The position numbers and the translations under genes were made by a program. This document shows, in pieces, positions 43,782 to 53,678 of a DNA stretch of 64,000 nucleotides. This DNA is from Clostridium sp. DSM 17811. GTDB taxonomy: Bacteria > Bacillota > Clostridia > Clostridiales > Clostridiaceae. The stretch lies in assembly GCF_018861905.1 (NCBI RefSeq), contig NZ_JAHLDU010000004.1:62001-126000 (forward strand), in the 5' to 3' direction. The notes under the pieces were generated by a model, which worked only from the letters and a program-made list of their open reading frames with translations, was not told where the DNA came from and searched no databases. Positions within the stretch are counted from its first letter, which is position 1. Every line of letters starts with the position of its first letter.

Positions 43782-44600
43782 ATGAACATTAGAAAAGAAT
43801 ATTTAGAAAATGTAAAAAGAATTGTAGTGAAGGTAGGAACTTCAACATTAACTCATTCTACTGGATTATTAAATTACAAACATATTGAAAGTCTTATAAG
43901 ACAACTCGCGGATGTTCATAATAAAGGAATTGAGGTAGTTCTTGTAACTTCTGGTGCTATAGGAGCTGGCATGGGGAAATTAGGGCTTGCAAAAAGACCG
44001 GAAACAATACCAGAAAAGCAGGCGGCGGCAGCTGTTGGTCAAGGCATATTAATCCACATGTATGAGAAGTTTTTTTCAGAGTATGGAAAAACCACGGCAC
44101 AAATTCTTTTGACAAAAGAGGATTTTGGTGATGAAGCGAGACATTTAAATGCTCATAATACATTTTTGATGTTATTATCACAAGGGGTCATACCGGTGGT
44201 AAATGAAAATGATGCTGTAATCGTTGATGAAATAATGGTTGGAGATAATGATACCTTGTCGGCTATGGTTACAAATCTAATAGGGGCAGAATTACTTATA
44301 ATACTTTCTGATATTGATGGATTATATGATTCAAACCCTAGGGTAAATTCTGATGCTAAAATAATATATAATGTACAAAATATTACTGATGAAATTAAGG
44401 AATCAGCGCAGGGAGCAGGAACGGAGCTTGGAACTGGTGGTATGGCAACTAAGATTAATGCAGCAGAAATTGTAGTAGATGCAAATGCTGCTATGATTAT
44501 AGCTGAAGGCTCTACACCTAATGTTATTACTGACATTTTAGAAGGAATTGAAATAGGTACATTATTTAAAGGAAATGATATGAATAAGAACACCAAGTAA
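43782..44600 (+). CDS. proB: Glutamate 5-kinase ProB (short form without PUA domain)
   Basis: A 272-residue amino acid kinase that phosphorylates glutamate in proline synthesis. [19 protein letters not shown] at the start, [68 protein letters not shown] and [15 protein letters not shown] are the ProB motifs. The C-terminal PUA domain of E. coli ProB is absent, as in many Firmicutes. GAGGAG precedes the ATG at 43782; the frame is open from 43767. It is followed by proA after 64 nt. Confidence 0.96.
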   Translation: MNIRKEYLENVKRIVVKVGTSTLTHSTGLLNYKHIESLIRQLADVHNKGIEVVLVTSGAIGAGMGKLGLAKRPETIPEKQAAAAVGQGILIHMYEKFFSEYGKTTAQILLTKEDFGDEARHLNAHNTFLMLLSQGVIPVVNENDAVIVDEIMVGDNDTLSAMVTNLIGAELLIILSDIDGLYDSNPRVNSDAKIIYNVQNITDEIKESAQGAGTELGTGGMATKINAAEIVVDANAAMIIAEGSTPNVITDILEGIEIGTLFKGNDMNKNTK

Positions 44601-44664
44601 AACGGATTGATAAATTGAAGTTAGTAACTGTTATTAGCTACATAAGGACAAAAGGAGGGTATGA

Positions 44665-45921
44665 ATGGATTTTGATAACTACATTATAAATATAGGTAGA
44701 AATGCAAAAGCTGCATCTAGGATTATGGTTACTGTTAGTACTACTATGAAAAACAATGCACTTTTGCATATGGCTGAAGTTTTAATAGATAACAAAAAAA
44801 CTATAATTGAAGCTAACAATAAGGATATGGAATCTGGGAAAAAAAATAATTTATCTACTGCGATGCTTGATAGATTAATGATTAATCAGGAGAGAATTGA
44901 AAAGATGGCTGAAGGACTTAGAAATGTATCGACTCTGCCAGATCCAATAGGCGAGGGGATAAAAAGATGGAAACGACCCAATGATTTAGATATTTCAATG
45001 GTAAGGGTTCCACTTGGTGTTATAGGTATGATTTATGAGTCAAGACCAAATGTTACTGTAGATGCAGCAGCTTTATGTATAAAAGCAGGAAATTCAATAA
45101 TACTAAGAGGTGGATCAGAAGCTATAAATACTAATATGGCTTTAGCTAAGGTTATTATTAAAGCAGCCACGAACGTAGGGCTGCCAAAAGGGTGTATTCA
45201 ACTTATTGAGATGGTTGATAGGGAATTAGTAAATAAATTAGTAAAACTTAATGATTATGTAGATGTAATTATTCCAAGAGGTGGAAAGGGACTTAAGAAG
45301 GCTATTATAGCAAATGCAACAGTACCAGTAATTGAAACGGGATCAGGTATATGTCATATATATGTTGATTCAGATGCTGATTTAAAAATGGCTGAGGAAA
45401 TAATAGTTAATGCTAAAACTCAAAGACCAGGGGTATGTAATGCGGTAGAAACAGTACTAGTTCATAAAGATATTGCAAGCGAGTTTTTACCAAAACTATC
45501 CAAAAGGCTTTATGGATTAGGCGTAGAAATAAGAATGTGCAAAAAGGGCCTGGAAATTATAGAAGATGCAAAAGTTGCGGTTGAGGAAGATTGGGCTACT
45601 GAATATTTAGATTTAATACTTTCAATTAAGGTTGTCTCAACAATAGAAGATGCAATAGATCATATTTTTAAATATGGAACAAAACATTCAGAGGCTATAA
45701 TAACTAATAATTATACGAACTCTCAGAAATTTTTAAGAGAAGTTGATGCTTCTTGTGTTTATGTGAATGCTTCTACAAGATTTACAGATGGTGCAGAATT
45801 TGGATTTGGAGCAGAGATAGGAATTAGCAATCAAAAACTTCATGCTAGAGGACCAATGGGACTTGAGCAACTTACAACTACAAAGTATCTTATATATGGA
45901 GATGGTCAAGTTAGAAAATAA
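44665..45921 (+). CDS. proA: Gamma-glutamyl phosphate reductase ProA
   Basis: A 418-residue NADPH-dependent enzyme that converts gamma-glutamyl phosphate to the semialdehyde. PLGVIGMIYESRPNVTVDAAALCIKAGNSIILRGG, VPVIETGSGICHIYVD and the catalytic cysteine in QRPGVCNAVETVLVH are all present; YVNASTRFTDGAEFGFGAEIGISNQKLHARGPMGL closes the protein. Length matches the family. AAAGGAGGG lies before the ATG. It forms the proBA operon; proC is not in the window. Confidence 0.97.
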   Translation: MDFDNYIINIGRNAKAASRIMVTVSTTMKNNALLHMAEVLIDNKKTIIEANNKDMESGKKNNLSTAMLDRLMINQERIEKMAEGLRNVSTLPDPIGEGIKRWKRPNDLDISMVRVPLGVIGMIYESRPNVTVDAAALCIKAGNSIILRGGSEAINTNMALAKVIIKAATNVGLPKGCIQLIEMVDRELVNKLVKLNDYVDVIIPRGGKGLKKAIIANATVPVIETGSGICHIYVDSDADLKMAEEIIVNAKTQRPGVCNAVETVLVHKDIASEFLPKLSKRLYGLGVEIRMCKKGLEIIEDAKVAVEEDWATEYLDLILSIKVVSTIEDAIDHIFKYGTKHSEAIITNNYTNSQKFLREVDASCVYVNASTRFTDGAEFGFGAEIGISNQKLHARGPMGLEQLTTTKYLIYGDGQVRK

Positions 45922-46016
45922 GGTTATAAGATAAGTATAAATAATTATTTATGCTTATCTTATTTTTGATTATTTTATGAATTATGGTTTGAAAATTTTA
46001 AGAAGGAGCTGGTATT

Positions 46017-46805
46017 ATGTCTATAGGGAGACTAGCGAGATTAATAAAAACTAAAGGTTATGTATATATAATTTTAGGTTTATTATGTGAAATATATTAT
46101 ATAGGGACAATAATATTTGGCGGGATAGTAACTTTTGCATGGTTTTATCTAGGTGTTGGAATAGTATTAATAACACTCGGATTAAAAGAGAAAAAAAATA
46201 AGAAAGAATATATGTTAATAAGACCAGGCAAGATTAAAAATATGGTGAAAATATGTTTTTTACTTGGTTTAATTTCTGTTGTAATTATAGAAGGTTTAAT
46301 AATTCAATCAGCTGTATCAAAATATAAGGGAAATAGTGACTATCTTATGATTTTAGGTGCAGGTATTAGAGGCGAAATTCCATCGACGGCTCTTTATCAA
46401 AGACTTTATGCAAGTCTTAAATATATTGAAATTAATCCTAATGTTAAAATAGTAGTTTCAGGTGGTAAAGGTTCCGGGGAGAGCATTACTGAAGCGGAAG
46501 CTATGAAAAGATTTTTAATAAAACATGGAGTTTCAAAAAATAATATTATAAAAGAAGAGAGATCAACCAATACTTTTGAAAATATGAAGTTCACAACGCA
46601 GATCTTGAAAAAATTAGATAAAAAAGAAACTATAGAAGTAACTGTTGTAACAAATAATTTTCATATGTTTAGATCTAAATTTTTAGCGAAAAGACAAGGA
46701 TTAAAGGTATATGGTTATCCAGCACCTCTTCATCCAATGTTAGTTCCTACTTGCTTTGCAAGGGAGTATTTAGCAGTAATAAATTCATTTATATTTGATA
46801 AATAA
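46017..46805 (+). CDS. YdcF family membrane protein (DUF218)
   Basis: A 262-residue protein with three N-terminal TM helices (two near 15-60, one near 75-95) and a DUF218 domain: DYLMILGAGIRGEIPSTALYQRLYASLKYIEINPNVKIVVSGGKGSGESITEAEAMKRFLIKHGVSKNNIIKEERSTNTFENM in short blocks, then VTNNFHMFRSKFLAKRQGL. YdcF/SanA-type proteins act in envelope metabolism, possibly on lipid carriers; the exact reaction is not known. AAGGAG precedes the ATG. Confidence 0.88.
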   Translation: MSIGRLARLIKTKGYVYIILGLLCEIYYIGTIIFGGIVTFAWFYLGVGIVLITLGLKEKKNKKEYMLIRPGKIKNMVKICFLLGLISVVIIEGLIIQSAVSKYKGNSDYLMILGAGIRGEIPSTALYQRLYASLKYIEINPNVKIVVSGGKGSGESITEAEAMKRFLIKHGVSKNNIIKEERSTNTFENMKFTTQILKKLDKKETIEVTVVTNNFHMFRSKFLAKRQGLKVYGYPAPLHPMLVPTCFAREYLAVINSFIFDK

Positions 46806-46993
46806 TAATATCTTAGAATAGAGAAAGTAAGTTCTTATAGAATTTGATAAAGAAAACAATATACGCATATACGTATAATTATGCAATATAATAAGCAAAA
46901 TAATCGATTTACAAACTGACATTTTTCGTGTTTTATTCCTTAAATGGCTTGACATAACGATTTAAAACTTTGATAAATTATTATAATAGTCTA

Positions 46994-47022
46994 TTGACAT
47001 ATGCATTAAAATACAATATAAT
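46994..47022 (+). promoter_or_regulatory. Consensus promoter upstream of the 126-residue protein
   Basis: TTGACA (46994-46999), 17-nt spacer, TATAAT (47017-47022); the gene starts about 50 nt downstream. Confidence 0.85.
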
Positions 47023-47071
47023 GTATATATAAAGTAAATGGTTTATTCTATTAATTCAGGAGGTAATATAA

Positions 47072-47452
47072 ATGTCAAACATGCAATTATTTCAATCAAA
47101 AACAGAATTAGTAGGTTTTATATCAGAATATCTCATCAAACATGATGATACTATAGCGATAATAAAAAAAGACTTAAGAAAAGATGTAATTAAGTCATTA
47201 CTAATAAGTGAAGATTTTAATACATTTAAAGACCTTTCCGGCTTAGAAGAAAATGTACTATTTCTAATTAAGACTGGTGATAAAAAAGGTAAAAATTTAA
47301 GTATTAAGATTTGTGATGCACATAATCAACAAACCAAAGCTTTCAAAATGATAGACATAGATAATATATTACTTGTAGATGGTTTGATTACTGATGATGA
47401 GGCTGGAAGTATTACTTATTATAAAGAAATTACTAAAATGAGATTACAATAA
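47072..47452 (+). CDS. Hypothetical protein, 126 residues
   Basis: A soluble alpha/beta protein starting MSNMQLFQSKTELVGFISEYL with a Lys-rich first half and an acidic end (IDNILLVDGLITDDEAGSITYY). No motif recognised. It has a perfect promoter, an AGGAGG site and its own terminator, so it is a well-expressed single gene. Confidence 0.65.
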   Translation: MSNMQLFQSKTELVGFISEYLIKHDDTIAIIKKDLRKDVIKSLLISEDFNTFKDLSGLEENVLFLIKTGDKKGKNLSIKICDAHNQQTKAFKMIDIDNILLVDGLITDDEAGSITYYKEITKMRLQ

Positions 47453-47500
47453 AAAAGCTTATGTTTGCTTAAATATATAAATGATATAGTAGAAAGCATT

Positions 47501-47554
47501 AAAATGGTAAAAATCCCAGGATAACTTTGGGGTTGATACTATTTTATTTTTTTT
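47501..47554 (+). terminator. Intrinsic terminator
   Basis: Two-part stem: AAAATGGTA with TACTATTTT and AATCCCA with TGGGGTT, followed by a run of T. Confidence 0.85.
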
Positions 47555-47704
47555 GAGGATATTTATTTATAGACGAAGTATAACAATTAATAATTCCACA
47601 TGTGAAAGATAAAAGTGAACAATAGTTGAAATAATATACGTAAATGCAGTAATATATAATTAAGTAGGATATAATAGTCTTATACCGATAATCATAAAAA
47701 AGGT

Positions 47705-47733
47705 AGACTAGCATTCTGGCTAGTTATTTTTTA
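47705..47733 (+). terminator. Terminator-like hairpin 47 nt before clpS (possible attenuator)
   Basis: GACTAGC ATTCT GGCTAGTT followed by ATTTTTT. It lies after the previous terminator and before clpS, inside the expected clpS leader. Confidence 0.6.
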
Positions 47734-47779
47734 AAAATTCAAAAAAAAAATTTAAAGGTAAACAGTGGGGTTGTTAAAT

Positions 47780-48115
47780 ATGTCAGAAAAAAGGATTTTT
47801 AATGAGGGAATTGAAACTAAAGAGAAAATTGATATTAAAGAAAAAATAGAAACTAAGATTAGGAAACCTAGTAATTATATGGTGATCATTCATAATGATG
47901 ATTATACAAGCATGGAATTTGTTGTACAGGTTTTAGTTGGAGTTTTTAAAAAACAGGTTGTGGAAGCCACAAGAATTATGTTTGATGTCCATAAGAAAGG
48001 TAGTGGCGTCGCTGGGATATATAGTCATGATGTGGGCTTAACAAAAATTGATCAAACTATGGAAATGTGTGAAGAAAGTGGATTTCCACTGAAATTAACA
48101 TTAGAAGAGGAGTAA
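47780..48115 (+). CDS. clpS: ATP-dependent Clp protease adaptor ClpS
   Basis: A 111-residue adaptor that hands N-degron substrates to ClpA. The ClpS core NYMVIIHNDDYTSMEFVVQVLVGVF, KKQVVEATRIMFDVHKKGSGVAGIYSHDVG is complete, including the Asp pair and His that hold the N-terminal residue. It is 2 nt upstream of clpA. ATG 47780 is used here; an in-frame GTG at 47765 with AAAGG upstream would add five residues. Confidence 0.95.
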   Translation: MSEKRIFNEGIETKEKIDIKEKIETKIRKPSNYMVIIHNDDYTSMEFVVQVLVGVFKKQVVEATRIMFDVHKKGSGVAGIYSHDVGLTKIDQTMEMCEESGFPLKLTLEEE

Positions 48116-48117
48116 TT

Positions 48118-50457
48118 ATGCAATTAGATGATATAGTAAATGAAATTATTACCGCAGCTTTTAATGAAGCTCAAACGTCAAATCATGAGTACTTTACCCC
48201 TGAACATATTCTTTATGCTTCTTTGTTTTTCGAAGAGGGTATAGAAATAATAGAAAATAGTGGTGGTAATGTTAAAAGGCTTAAGAACCAAATTAAAAAA
48301 TTTTTAAAGGAAAATATAGAAGTTGTAGAAGACACAGAACCTATACAAACCATTGGAATACAAACAATTTTATCAAGCGCTGCAGATCATGTTATGTTAT
48401 CTGGCAAAGAGTTAGTAAAGATAGGTGATGTTATTGTTGCTATGTATGATGATGAGGAAAGTTTTGCTTCTTATTTTTTAAGACAACAGCAAATGAAAAG
48501 GCGGGATCTTCTTAATTATATAGCGCATGGTATATCTGTAGTGGATACGCTTGATTTTTCATCTAGTATAGATAGTGAAAGAGAAGATCAAGTGAGTTTC
48601 ACCGAAGACGAAGAAGATATAGAATATACTTATGACGAGGATATGGATAATCCAAATTTAAAAGGAGATTTTTTAAGTAATTTTACGGAAGAGTTAACGG
48701 AAAAAGCAAAAAAAGGAGAAATGGATCCGCTTATTGGGAGACAAGATATTCTTTTAAGAACACTTCAGGTATTATGTAGAAGGCTTAAAAACAATCCAGT
48801 TCATGTAGGGGAACCTGGAGTAGGTAAAACTGCTATCACTCAGGGACTTGCACAATTAATTGTTGAAAATAAAGTACCTAAGGTATTGCAAGGAAGTAAA
48901 ATATATTATTTGGATATGGGAGCTCTAATTGCAGGTACAAAGTATAGAGGTGACTTTGAGGAACGTATTAAAAAAGTCCTAAACGAAATTAGTAAAGAGG
49001 AAAAACCTATAGTATATATTGATGAAATCCATACTATAGTTGGCGCAGGTGCAGTTTCTGGAGGGTCTATGGATGCTTCAAATATTTTAAAACCATTTCT
49101 TGCAGATGGTAAGGTAAGGTTCATTGGATCAACTACTTATGATGAGTATAAAAAGCATTTTGAAAAGGATAGTGCATTAGCTAGAAGATTTCAAAAGATT
49201 GAAGTTCCAGAACCATCAATTGACGATACTGTAAGTATTCTTATGGGACTTAAAGATAAATACGAAGCTTACCATAATGTTACATACAAAGATGAGGCTT
49301 TAAAAACAGCAGTAGAATTATCTAGTAAATATATTAAGGAGAGGTTTCTACCAGATAAAGCTATAGATATTATGGACGAGGCAGGTGCTTATGCAAGGCT
49401 TTATGCTGGTGATAATGATGAAAATATTGTTATAACGGTAGGTGCAGTTGAGAAAATAGTAGCTACTATTGCAAAAATTCCAGAGCAAAGTGTATCTGGT
49501 AATGAAGTAGATACATTGAAAAATTTGGATCTTAATTTGAAGAAACAGGTTTTTGGACAAAGCGATGCTATCGACACTTTAGTAAAGGCTATAAAGAGAT
49601 CTCGCGCCGGTTTCAATGAAGAAGATAAACCAATAGCATCTCTTCTTTTTGTAGGCCCTACAGGAGTGGGAAAGACAGAAATAAGTAAACAATTAGCTAA
49701 GAGTTTAGATATACCACTTATCAGATTTGATATGAGTGAATATCAGGAAAAGCATACTGTAGCGAGGCTTATTGGTTCGCCACCAGGATATGTAGGTTAT
49801 GAAGAGGGTGGAATGTTAATTGAGGCCATTAAAAAGAAGCCTTATTGCGTTCTACTTTTAGATGAGATTGAAAAAGCTCACCCTGATATTTTTAATGTGC
49901 TATTGCAGGTTATGGATTATGCAACACTTACAGATAACACTGGTAAAAAGGCAGATTTTAGAAATGTAATTTTAATAATGACTTCAAATGCAGGAGCTAG
50001 AGAATCTAGTAAACATATAGTTGGATTTGGAGAAAGAGTGGGAGCTGGCGGGGCAATTATTAAAGAGGTTCAGCGAGTATTTTCTCCGGAGTTTAGAAAT
50101 AGATTGGACAATGTAATTGAATTTAATAAAATAGATAAGGTTATGGCTCTTCAAATTGCAAAGAAGGCAATGAAGTTGTTTGAAGATAAACTTTTAACTA
50201 AAAATATAAAATTAAAGGTAACGGATGCCTTATATGCTTGGTTAAGTAAAAAGGGATTTTCAGAGGATTATGGTGCAAGGGAAATTAACAGAGTTGTTCA
50301 ACAAGAAATTAAAACTTATTTTGTTGATGAGGTGCTCTTTGGAGAACTTAGTACAGGCGGTAGCGCGATAGTTGACATTGTGGATGATAAACTTACAATA
50401 ACAAAAGATAATTCAAATAAGATAAGTGAAAAAAGACAAGTAAAAAAGTACAAATAA
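48118..50457 (+). CDS. clpA: ATP-dependent Clp protease ATP-binding subunit ClpA
   Basis: A 779-residue HSP100 unfoldase. N-domain about 1-145, an acidic linker (DSEREDQVSFTEDEEDIEY), NBD1 with GEPGVGKT (about 228) and DEIHTIVGAGAVSGG, no long middle domain (which separates ClpA from ClpB/ClpC), NBD2 with GPTGVGKTEISK (about 515), and the D2-small domain to the end. An ILGF-type ClpP loop is not obvious by eye. Adjacent clpS supports the ClpA call. It ends at a strong terminator. Confidence 0.93.
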   Translation: MQLDDIVNEIITAAFNEAQTSNHEYFTPEHILYASLFFEEGIEIIENSGGNVKRLKNQIKKFLKENIEVVEDTEPIQTIGIQTILSSAADHVMLSGKELVKIGDVIVAMYDDEESFASYFLRQQQMKRRDLLNYIAHGISVVDTLDFSSSIDSEREDQVSFTEDEEDIEYTYDEDMDNPNLKGDFLSNFTEELTEKAKKGEMDPLIGRQDILLRTLQVLCRRLKNNPVHVGEPGVGKTAITQGLAQLIVENKVPKVLQGSKIYYLDMGALIAGTKYRGDFEERIKKVLNEISKEEKPIVYIDEIHTIVGAGAVSGGSMDASNILKPFLADGKVRFIGSTTYDEYKKHFEKDSALARRFQKIEVPEPSIDDTVSILMGLKDKYEAYHNVTYKDEALKTAVELSSKYIKERFLPDKAIDIMDEAGAYARLYAGDNDENIVITVGAVEKIVATIAKIPEQSVSGNEVDTLKNLDLNLKKQVFGQSDAIDTLVKAIKRSRAGFNEEDKPIASLLFVGPTGVGKTEISKQLAKSLDIPLIRFDMSEYQEKHTVARLIGSPPGYVGYEEGGMLIEAIKKKPYCVLLLDEIEKAHPDIFNVLLQVMDYATLTDNTGKKADFRNVILIMTSNAGARESSKHIVGFGERVGAGGAIIKEVQRVFSPEFRNRLDNVIEFNKIDKVMALQIAKKAMKLFEDKLLTKNIKLKVTDALYAWLSKKGFSEDYGAREINRVVQQEIKTYFVDEVLFGELSTGGSAIVDIVDDKLTITKDNSNKISEKRQVKKYK

Positions 50458-50460
50458 AAG

Positions 50461-50516
50461 ATCAAATAAAAAGATGTTGCTAATAAAACGGCAACATCTT
50501 TTTATTTGATTTTTTC
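50461..50516. terminator. Bidirectional terminator between clpA and motB
   Basis: 20-bp perfect arms (50461-50480 and 50491-50510), 10-nt loop, T run on the plus side; it overlaps the last codons of motB. Confidence 0.93.
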
Positions 50517-51263
50517 TGTTTTTGAAAATTGATTACTTAATATAATAATATCTACGGTTCTATTTTTAGCTTTTCCAACTTCGGTCGTATTAGTAGCCAC
50601 TGGTCGATTCTCTCCATATGCTACTGCTGATATCTTTTTAGGAGAAATTCCTGCTTTTGAAATAAGTAGCTCAGTAACATTAGTTGCGCGAAATGCAGAA
50701 AGTTGCCAGTTAGACTTAAATTCATTATTGCTCATTGGAGTACTGTCTGTGTGTCCTTCAATTCTTACGTAATTATTAACATGATTTAATATTTTACCTA
50801 TGCTGATTAGCTTTTTAGCTGAATCTTCTTTAACACCTGCTGTACCAACATCGAAGAGTAATGAAGTTTTAAGACTTACTTCAAGCCCTCTCTCATCAAT
50901 TTTAGTAGAAACGCTACTTGCTAAGCCATTTTGTTTCAAATATGTATCAACATTTTTTTTGATGTTTTCCATGTTGTTTTCTTCTGCTGTCTTACTATTT
51001 GCAGCGTTTGTAGTGGTTTCGGGCGGATCAACTACAGTGACTGTTGAATTTGAAACACTTGTAGCAGTATCACTACCAATAATAGAAGCACCACCACCAC
51101 TAATAGCTACATTAAGTGATTTAGCTAGTTGTTTGTATTTAGTAGTGTCTGCAGTGCTTGAGGCATACATAACAACAAAAAATATCATAAGCAAAGTTAT
51201 TAGATCTGAGTAGGTTAAAAGCCACCTTTCACCATTCCCTTCTTTTTCTTCGCGTTTTTTCAT
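50502..51263 (-). CDS. motB: Flagellar motor stator protein MotB
   Basis: A 253-residue inner membrane protein. RWLLTYSDLITLLMIFFVVMYASS holds the ion-conducting Asp20 in the single TM helix; the periplasmic part has an OmpA-like peptidoglycan-binding domain (about 130-245) with VRIEGHTDSTPMSNNEFKSNWQLS and ENRPVATN. MotB anchors the stator to the wall. Start ATG touches the motA stop, so the genes are coupled. Confidence 0.95.
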   Translation of the reverse strand: MKKREEKEGNGERWLLTYSDLITLLMIFFVVMYASSTADTTKYKQLAKSLNVAISGGGASIIGSDTATSVSNSTVTVVDPPETTTNAANSKTAEENNMENIKKNVDTYLKQNGLASSVSTKIDERGLEVSLKTSLLFDVGTAGVKEDSAKKLISIGKILNHVNNYVRIEGHTDSTPMSNNEFKSNWQLSAFRATNVTELLISKAGISPKKISAVAYGENRPVATNTTEVGKAKNRTVDIIILSNQFSKTEKIK

Positions 51264-52051
51264 TATGCTACTCCTCCGTTATCCATTTCAGTAAATTTCT
51301 TTATTTGTTTTTTATCTAGAAAACCTTTTAGTTTTTCTGCTAAAATATTAGGGTTTGCACCTTCTTGCATAAGAAGAACAGCTTCTATTACTAATTCTTT
51401 CTCTTTAATCTCTTCGTTATTTAAATCTTTTAATTTTGAAGCCATAGGAAGCCATAGTAAGTTTGCAGAACCAACACCATACAGTGTAGCGATGAATGCA
51501 GAGGCTATTTTCTCTCCTAAAACAGAAGGATCAGCAAGATTACTTAAAACCATAACTAGACCCATAACTGTACCTATAATACCCATAGTTGGTGCAAAAC
51601 CACCCGCGGCTTCAAATATAGCAGCACCATTTTTATGTCTATCATATGTTGATTCAAGTTCGAATTCTAATATAGTTTTTACCATCTGAGGATCAACTCC
51701 ATCTACTACTAGTTGCAAACCTTTTTTTATAAAAGGATCCAAATCATCAGTTATTTCGCCTTCAATGCTAAGTAAACCCTCTTTCCTTGTTTTGAAGGAT
51801 AATTGTTTGAAATATGTGACTATTTCTACTAAATCCCTATCTTTAGCTGTAAATATGAGCTTGAACATTGCTGGAATATTCTTTAATTTATTGACCGAAA
51901 ATCCAAGACCAACAGCTCCGATGGTACCACCGAATACTATTATAGCAGCACTTGCACTGGCGAGCATAGCGGGGCTTCCACCTTCCATAATGAAGGCACC
52001 TACCATCGAACCAAAACTTATTATTATAAATATAATTGAAAAAACATTCAT
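51263..52051 (-). CDS. motA: Flagellar motor stator protein MotA
   Basis: A 262-residue protein with four TM helices and a large cytoplasmic loop between helices two and three (KLKNIPAMFKLIF ... RHKNGAAIFEAAGGFAPTMGIIGTVMGLVMVLSNLADP). The loop carries the charged residues that contact FliG. MotA forms the ion channel with MotB. AGGAGG precedes the ATG. The operon is only motA-motB here; other flagellar genes are absent. Confidence 0.95.
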   Translation of the reverse strand: MNVFSIIFIIISFGSMVGAFIMEGGSPAMLASASAAIIVFGGTIGAVGLGFSVNKLKNIPAMFKLIFTAKDRDLVEIVTYFKQLSFKTRKEGLLSIEGEITDDLDPFIKKGLQLVVDGVDPQMVKTILEFELESTYDRHKNGAAIFEAAGGFAPTMGIIGTVMGLVMVLSNLADPSVLGEKIASAFIATLYGVGSANLLWLPMASKLKDLNNEEIKEKELVIEAVLLMQEGANPNILAEKLKGFLDKKQIKKFTEMDNGGVA

Positions 52052-52243
52052 AAAATCCTCCTATTTTGCAGCTTGCATCATAATATATTTATTATAATAA
52101 GATGTAAACACAGTTTAATATTTTAGAAATAAAATAATATCATATAATAATCTTCGAACAAAGTTAGTTTTTATTTAGCCTTTTAACCAAATTTATTCAA
52201 TTTATAGTAATTTATTGTTTTAATTTGAGTTAAAACATAAAAA

Positions 52244-52274
52244 AAACTCCAAAAGGAGTGTAAATCTCCTTTTG
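52244..52274 (-). terminator. Terminator of the glyoxalase-like gene
   Basis: Arms CAAAAGGAG (52250-52258) and CTCCTTTTG (52266-52274); U run on the minus strand. Confidence 0.85.
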
Positions 52275-52344
52275 AAGCCAATAATATTGTACATTTTAAG
52301 GGCTGATACTTGAAAATATTTGTTTAGGGTTATTTTGACGAATT

Positions 52345-52713
52345 CTATTTTTTTGGAATAACCTCTGTCCAGTAACCATCTGGGTCCATGATAAAATATA
52401 TTCCCATAGGTTTATTTTCATAACAGATGCAGCCCATTTTTTTATGATATGCGTAAGCCTCATCATAATTATCAGCAACTACAGCAAGATGAAACTCATT
52501 TTCACCTAGGTTATATGGTTCTGTTCTATCTTTCATACAAGTAAGTTCTAATTTATGTCCTGTTGTTTCATCACCTAAAAATACAAGCGTAAAACTATCA
52601 TCTGATGGATGATGGCGCCTAGTTTCTACAAATCCTAAGGCCTCTTTATAAAATTCTACACTTTTTTCTAAGTCTAAAACATTTATGTTATTATGGTCAA
52701 AAGAAAACTTCAT
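52345..52713 (-). CDS. VOC-family protein, lactoylglutathione lyase-like
   Basis: A 122-residue vicinal-oxygen-chelate protein with the four metal ligands of GloA-type enzymes: His7 (FDHNNINV), Glu in HKLELTCM, His in EFHLAVVAD and Glu in WTEVIPKK. LEKSVEFYKEALGF and IMDPDGYW are typical. It may detoxify methylglyoxal-type adducts, though clostridia usually lack glutathione, so another thiol could be the cofactor. Monocistronic. Confidence 0.85.
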   Translation of the reverse strand: MKFSFDHNNINVLDLEKSVEFYKEALGFVETRRHHPSDDSFTLVFLGDETTGHKLELTCMKDRTEPYNLGENEFHLAVVADNYDEAYAYHKKMGCICYENKPMGIYFIMDPDGYWTEVIPKK

Positions 52714-52907
52714 TTAATATAGCCACCTTTTCTAAAGAATTTAATATATCATATATATTATATCTTTATTATAAGCTTACTTTAAATTTTATTCATAAAT
52801 ATTTTCAAACAAAAAATATTTTTATTTACTTGAAACCTACGTTTGTATATAATTTTAGTATAATTATAATTAAACTAAAATATTGTTAATGTAGGGAGCG
52901 ATAATTT

Positions 52908-53627
52908 ATGAAAAAAGCAAAAATATACTATATATACCATAGTGGGTTTGTTGTTAAGACTGAAAATCATTTTCTGATATTTGATTATTATAAAGAACCT
53001 ATAGAAAATCATGACAGAGTTTTGCTATCACCTGAAAATATAAAAGAAATGAAAAATGTTTATGTATTTTCATCTCATAGTCATGCAGATCATTATAATC
53101 CTAAAATTTTAGAATGGGAAAAATATAATGATAATATACAATATATACTTAGTAGTGATATAAAAACTGATAAAGATAAATCAAATTATAATTTTATGGG
53201 GGAAGGCGACGAAAAAGTATTTCAAGATATTTATGTAAAAGCTTATGGTTCAACGGATATTGGAATATCCTTTTTAGTAAAAGTAGATGGATTAACTATT
53301 TTTCATGCTGGAGATCTAAATTGGTGGCACTGGAAAGAAGATAGTATAGAAGAACAAACACTTGCGGAGTCATTATTTAAGGCTCATATAGAGAAGATAA
53401 AAGAAGAAAAAACTATAGATATAGCCTTTTTTCCAGTAGATCCTAGACTTTGCGAGTTTTATTATATAGGGGGAGAATATTTTGCGAAAAATATTCAGCC
53501 AAGGGTACTTATACCAATGCATTTCGGAGATGATGTGGATATTACTAAGCAATTCGCAAATCGAATGAATAAGATAAATATAAAAGCTGCTCTAATAAAT
53601 TATCCAGATCAGGAGATAATATATTAA
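52908..53627 (+). CDS. Metallo-beta-lactamase-fold hydrolase
   Basis: A 239-residue MBL-fold protein. SSHSHADHYNP (about 54-64) is the HxHxDH motif, IFHAGDLNWWHW (about 130) the following His/Asp, and VLIPMHFGDD (about 200) the last His. The strand start KAKIYYIYHSGFVVKTENHFLIFDYY is family-typical. Substrate unknown; relatives include UPF0173-like hydrolases. A site GGGAGCG lies before the ATG; the next gene is 51 nt downstream. Confidence 0.85.
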   Translation: MKKAKIYYIYHSGFVVKTENHFLIFDYYKEPIENHDRVLLSPENIKEMKNVYVFSSHSHADHYNPKILEWEKYNDNIQYILSSDIKTDKDKSNYNFMGEGDEKVFQDIYVKAYGSTDIGISFLVKVDGLTIFHAGDLNWWHWKEDSIEEQTLAESLFKAHIEKIKEEKTIDIAFFPVDPRLCEFYYIGGEYFAKNIQPRVLIPMHFGDDVDITKQFANRMNKINIKAALINYPDQEIIY

Positions 53628-53678
53628 AATAATTTATGTATTTGGATAGAGTAGAAATTGGAAAGTAGGATAATTAGG

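Noticed and set aside
43957-44596. Minus-strand ORFs opposite proB
   Set aside because: Shadows of a well-conserved kinase gene.
52296-52478. Short minus-strand ORF at the end of the VOC gene
   Set aside because: It is an alternate frame within the VOC coding sequence, lacking a ribosome binding site.
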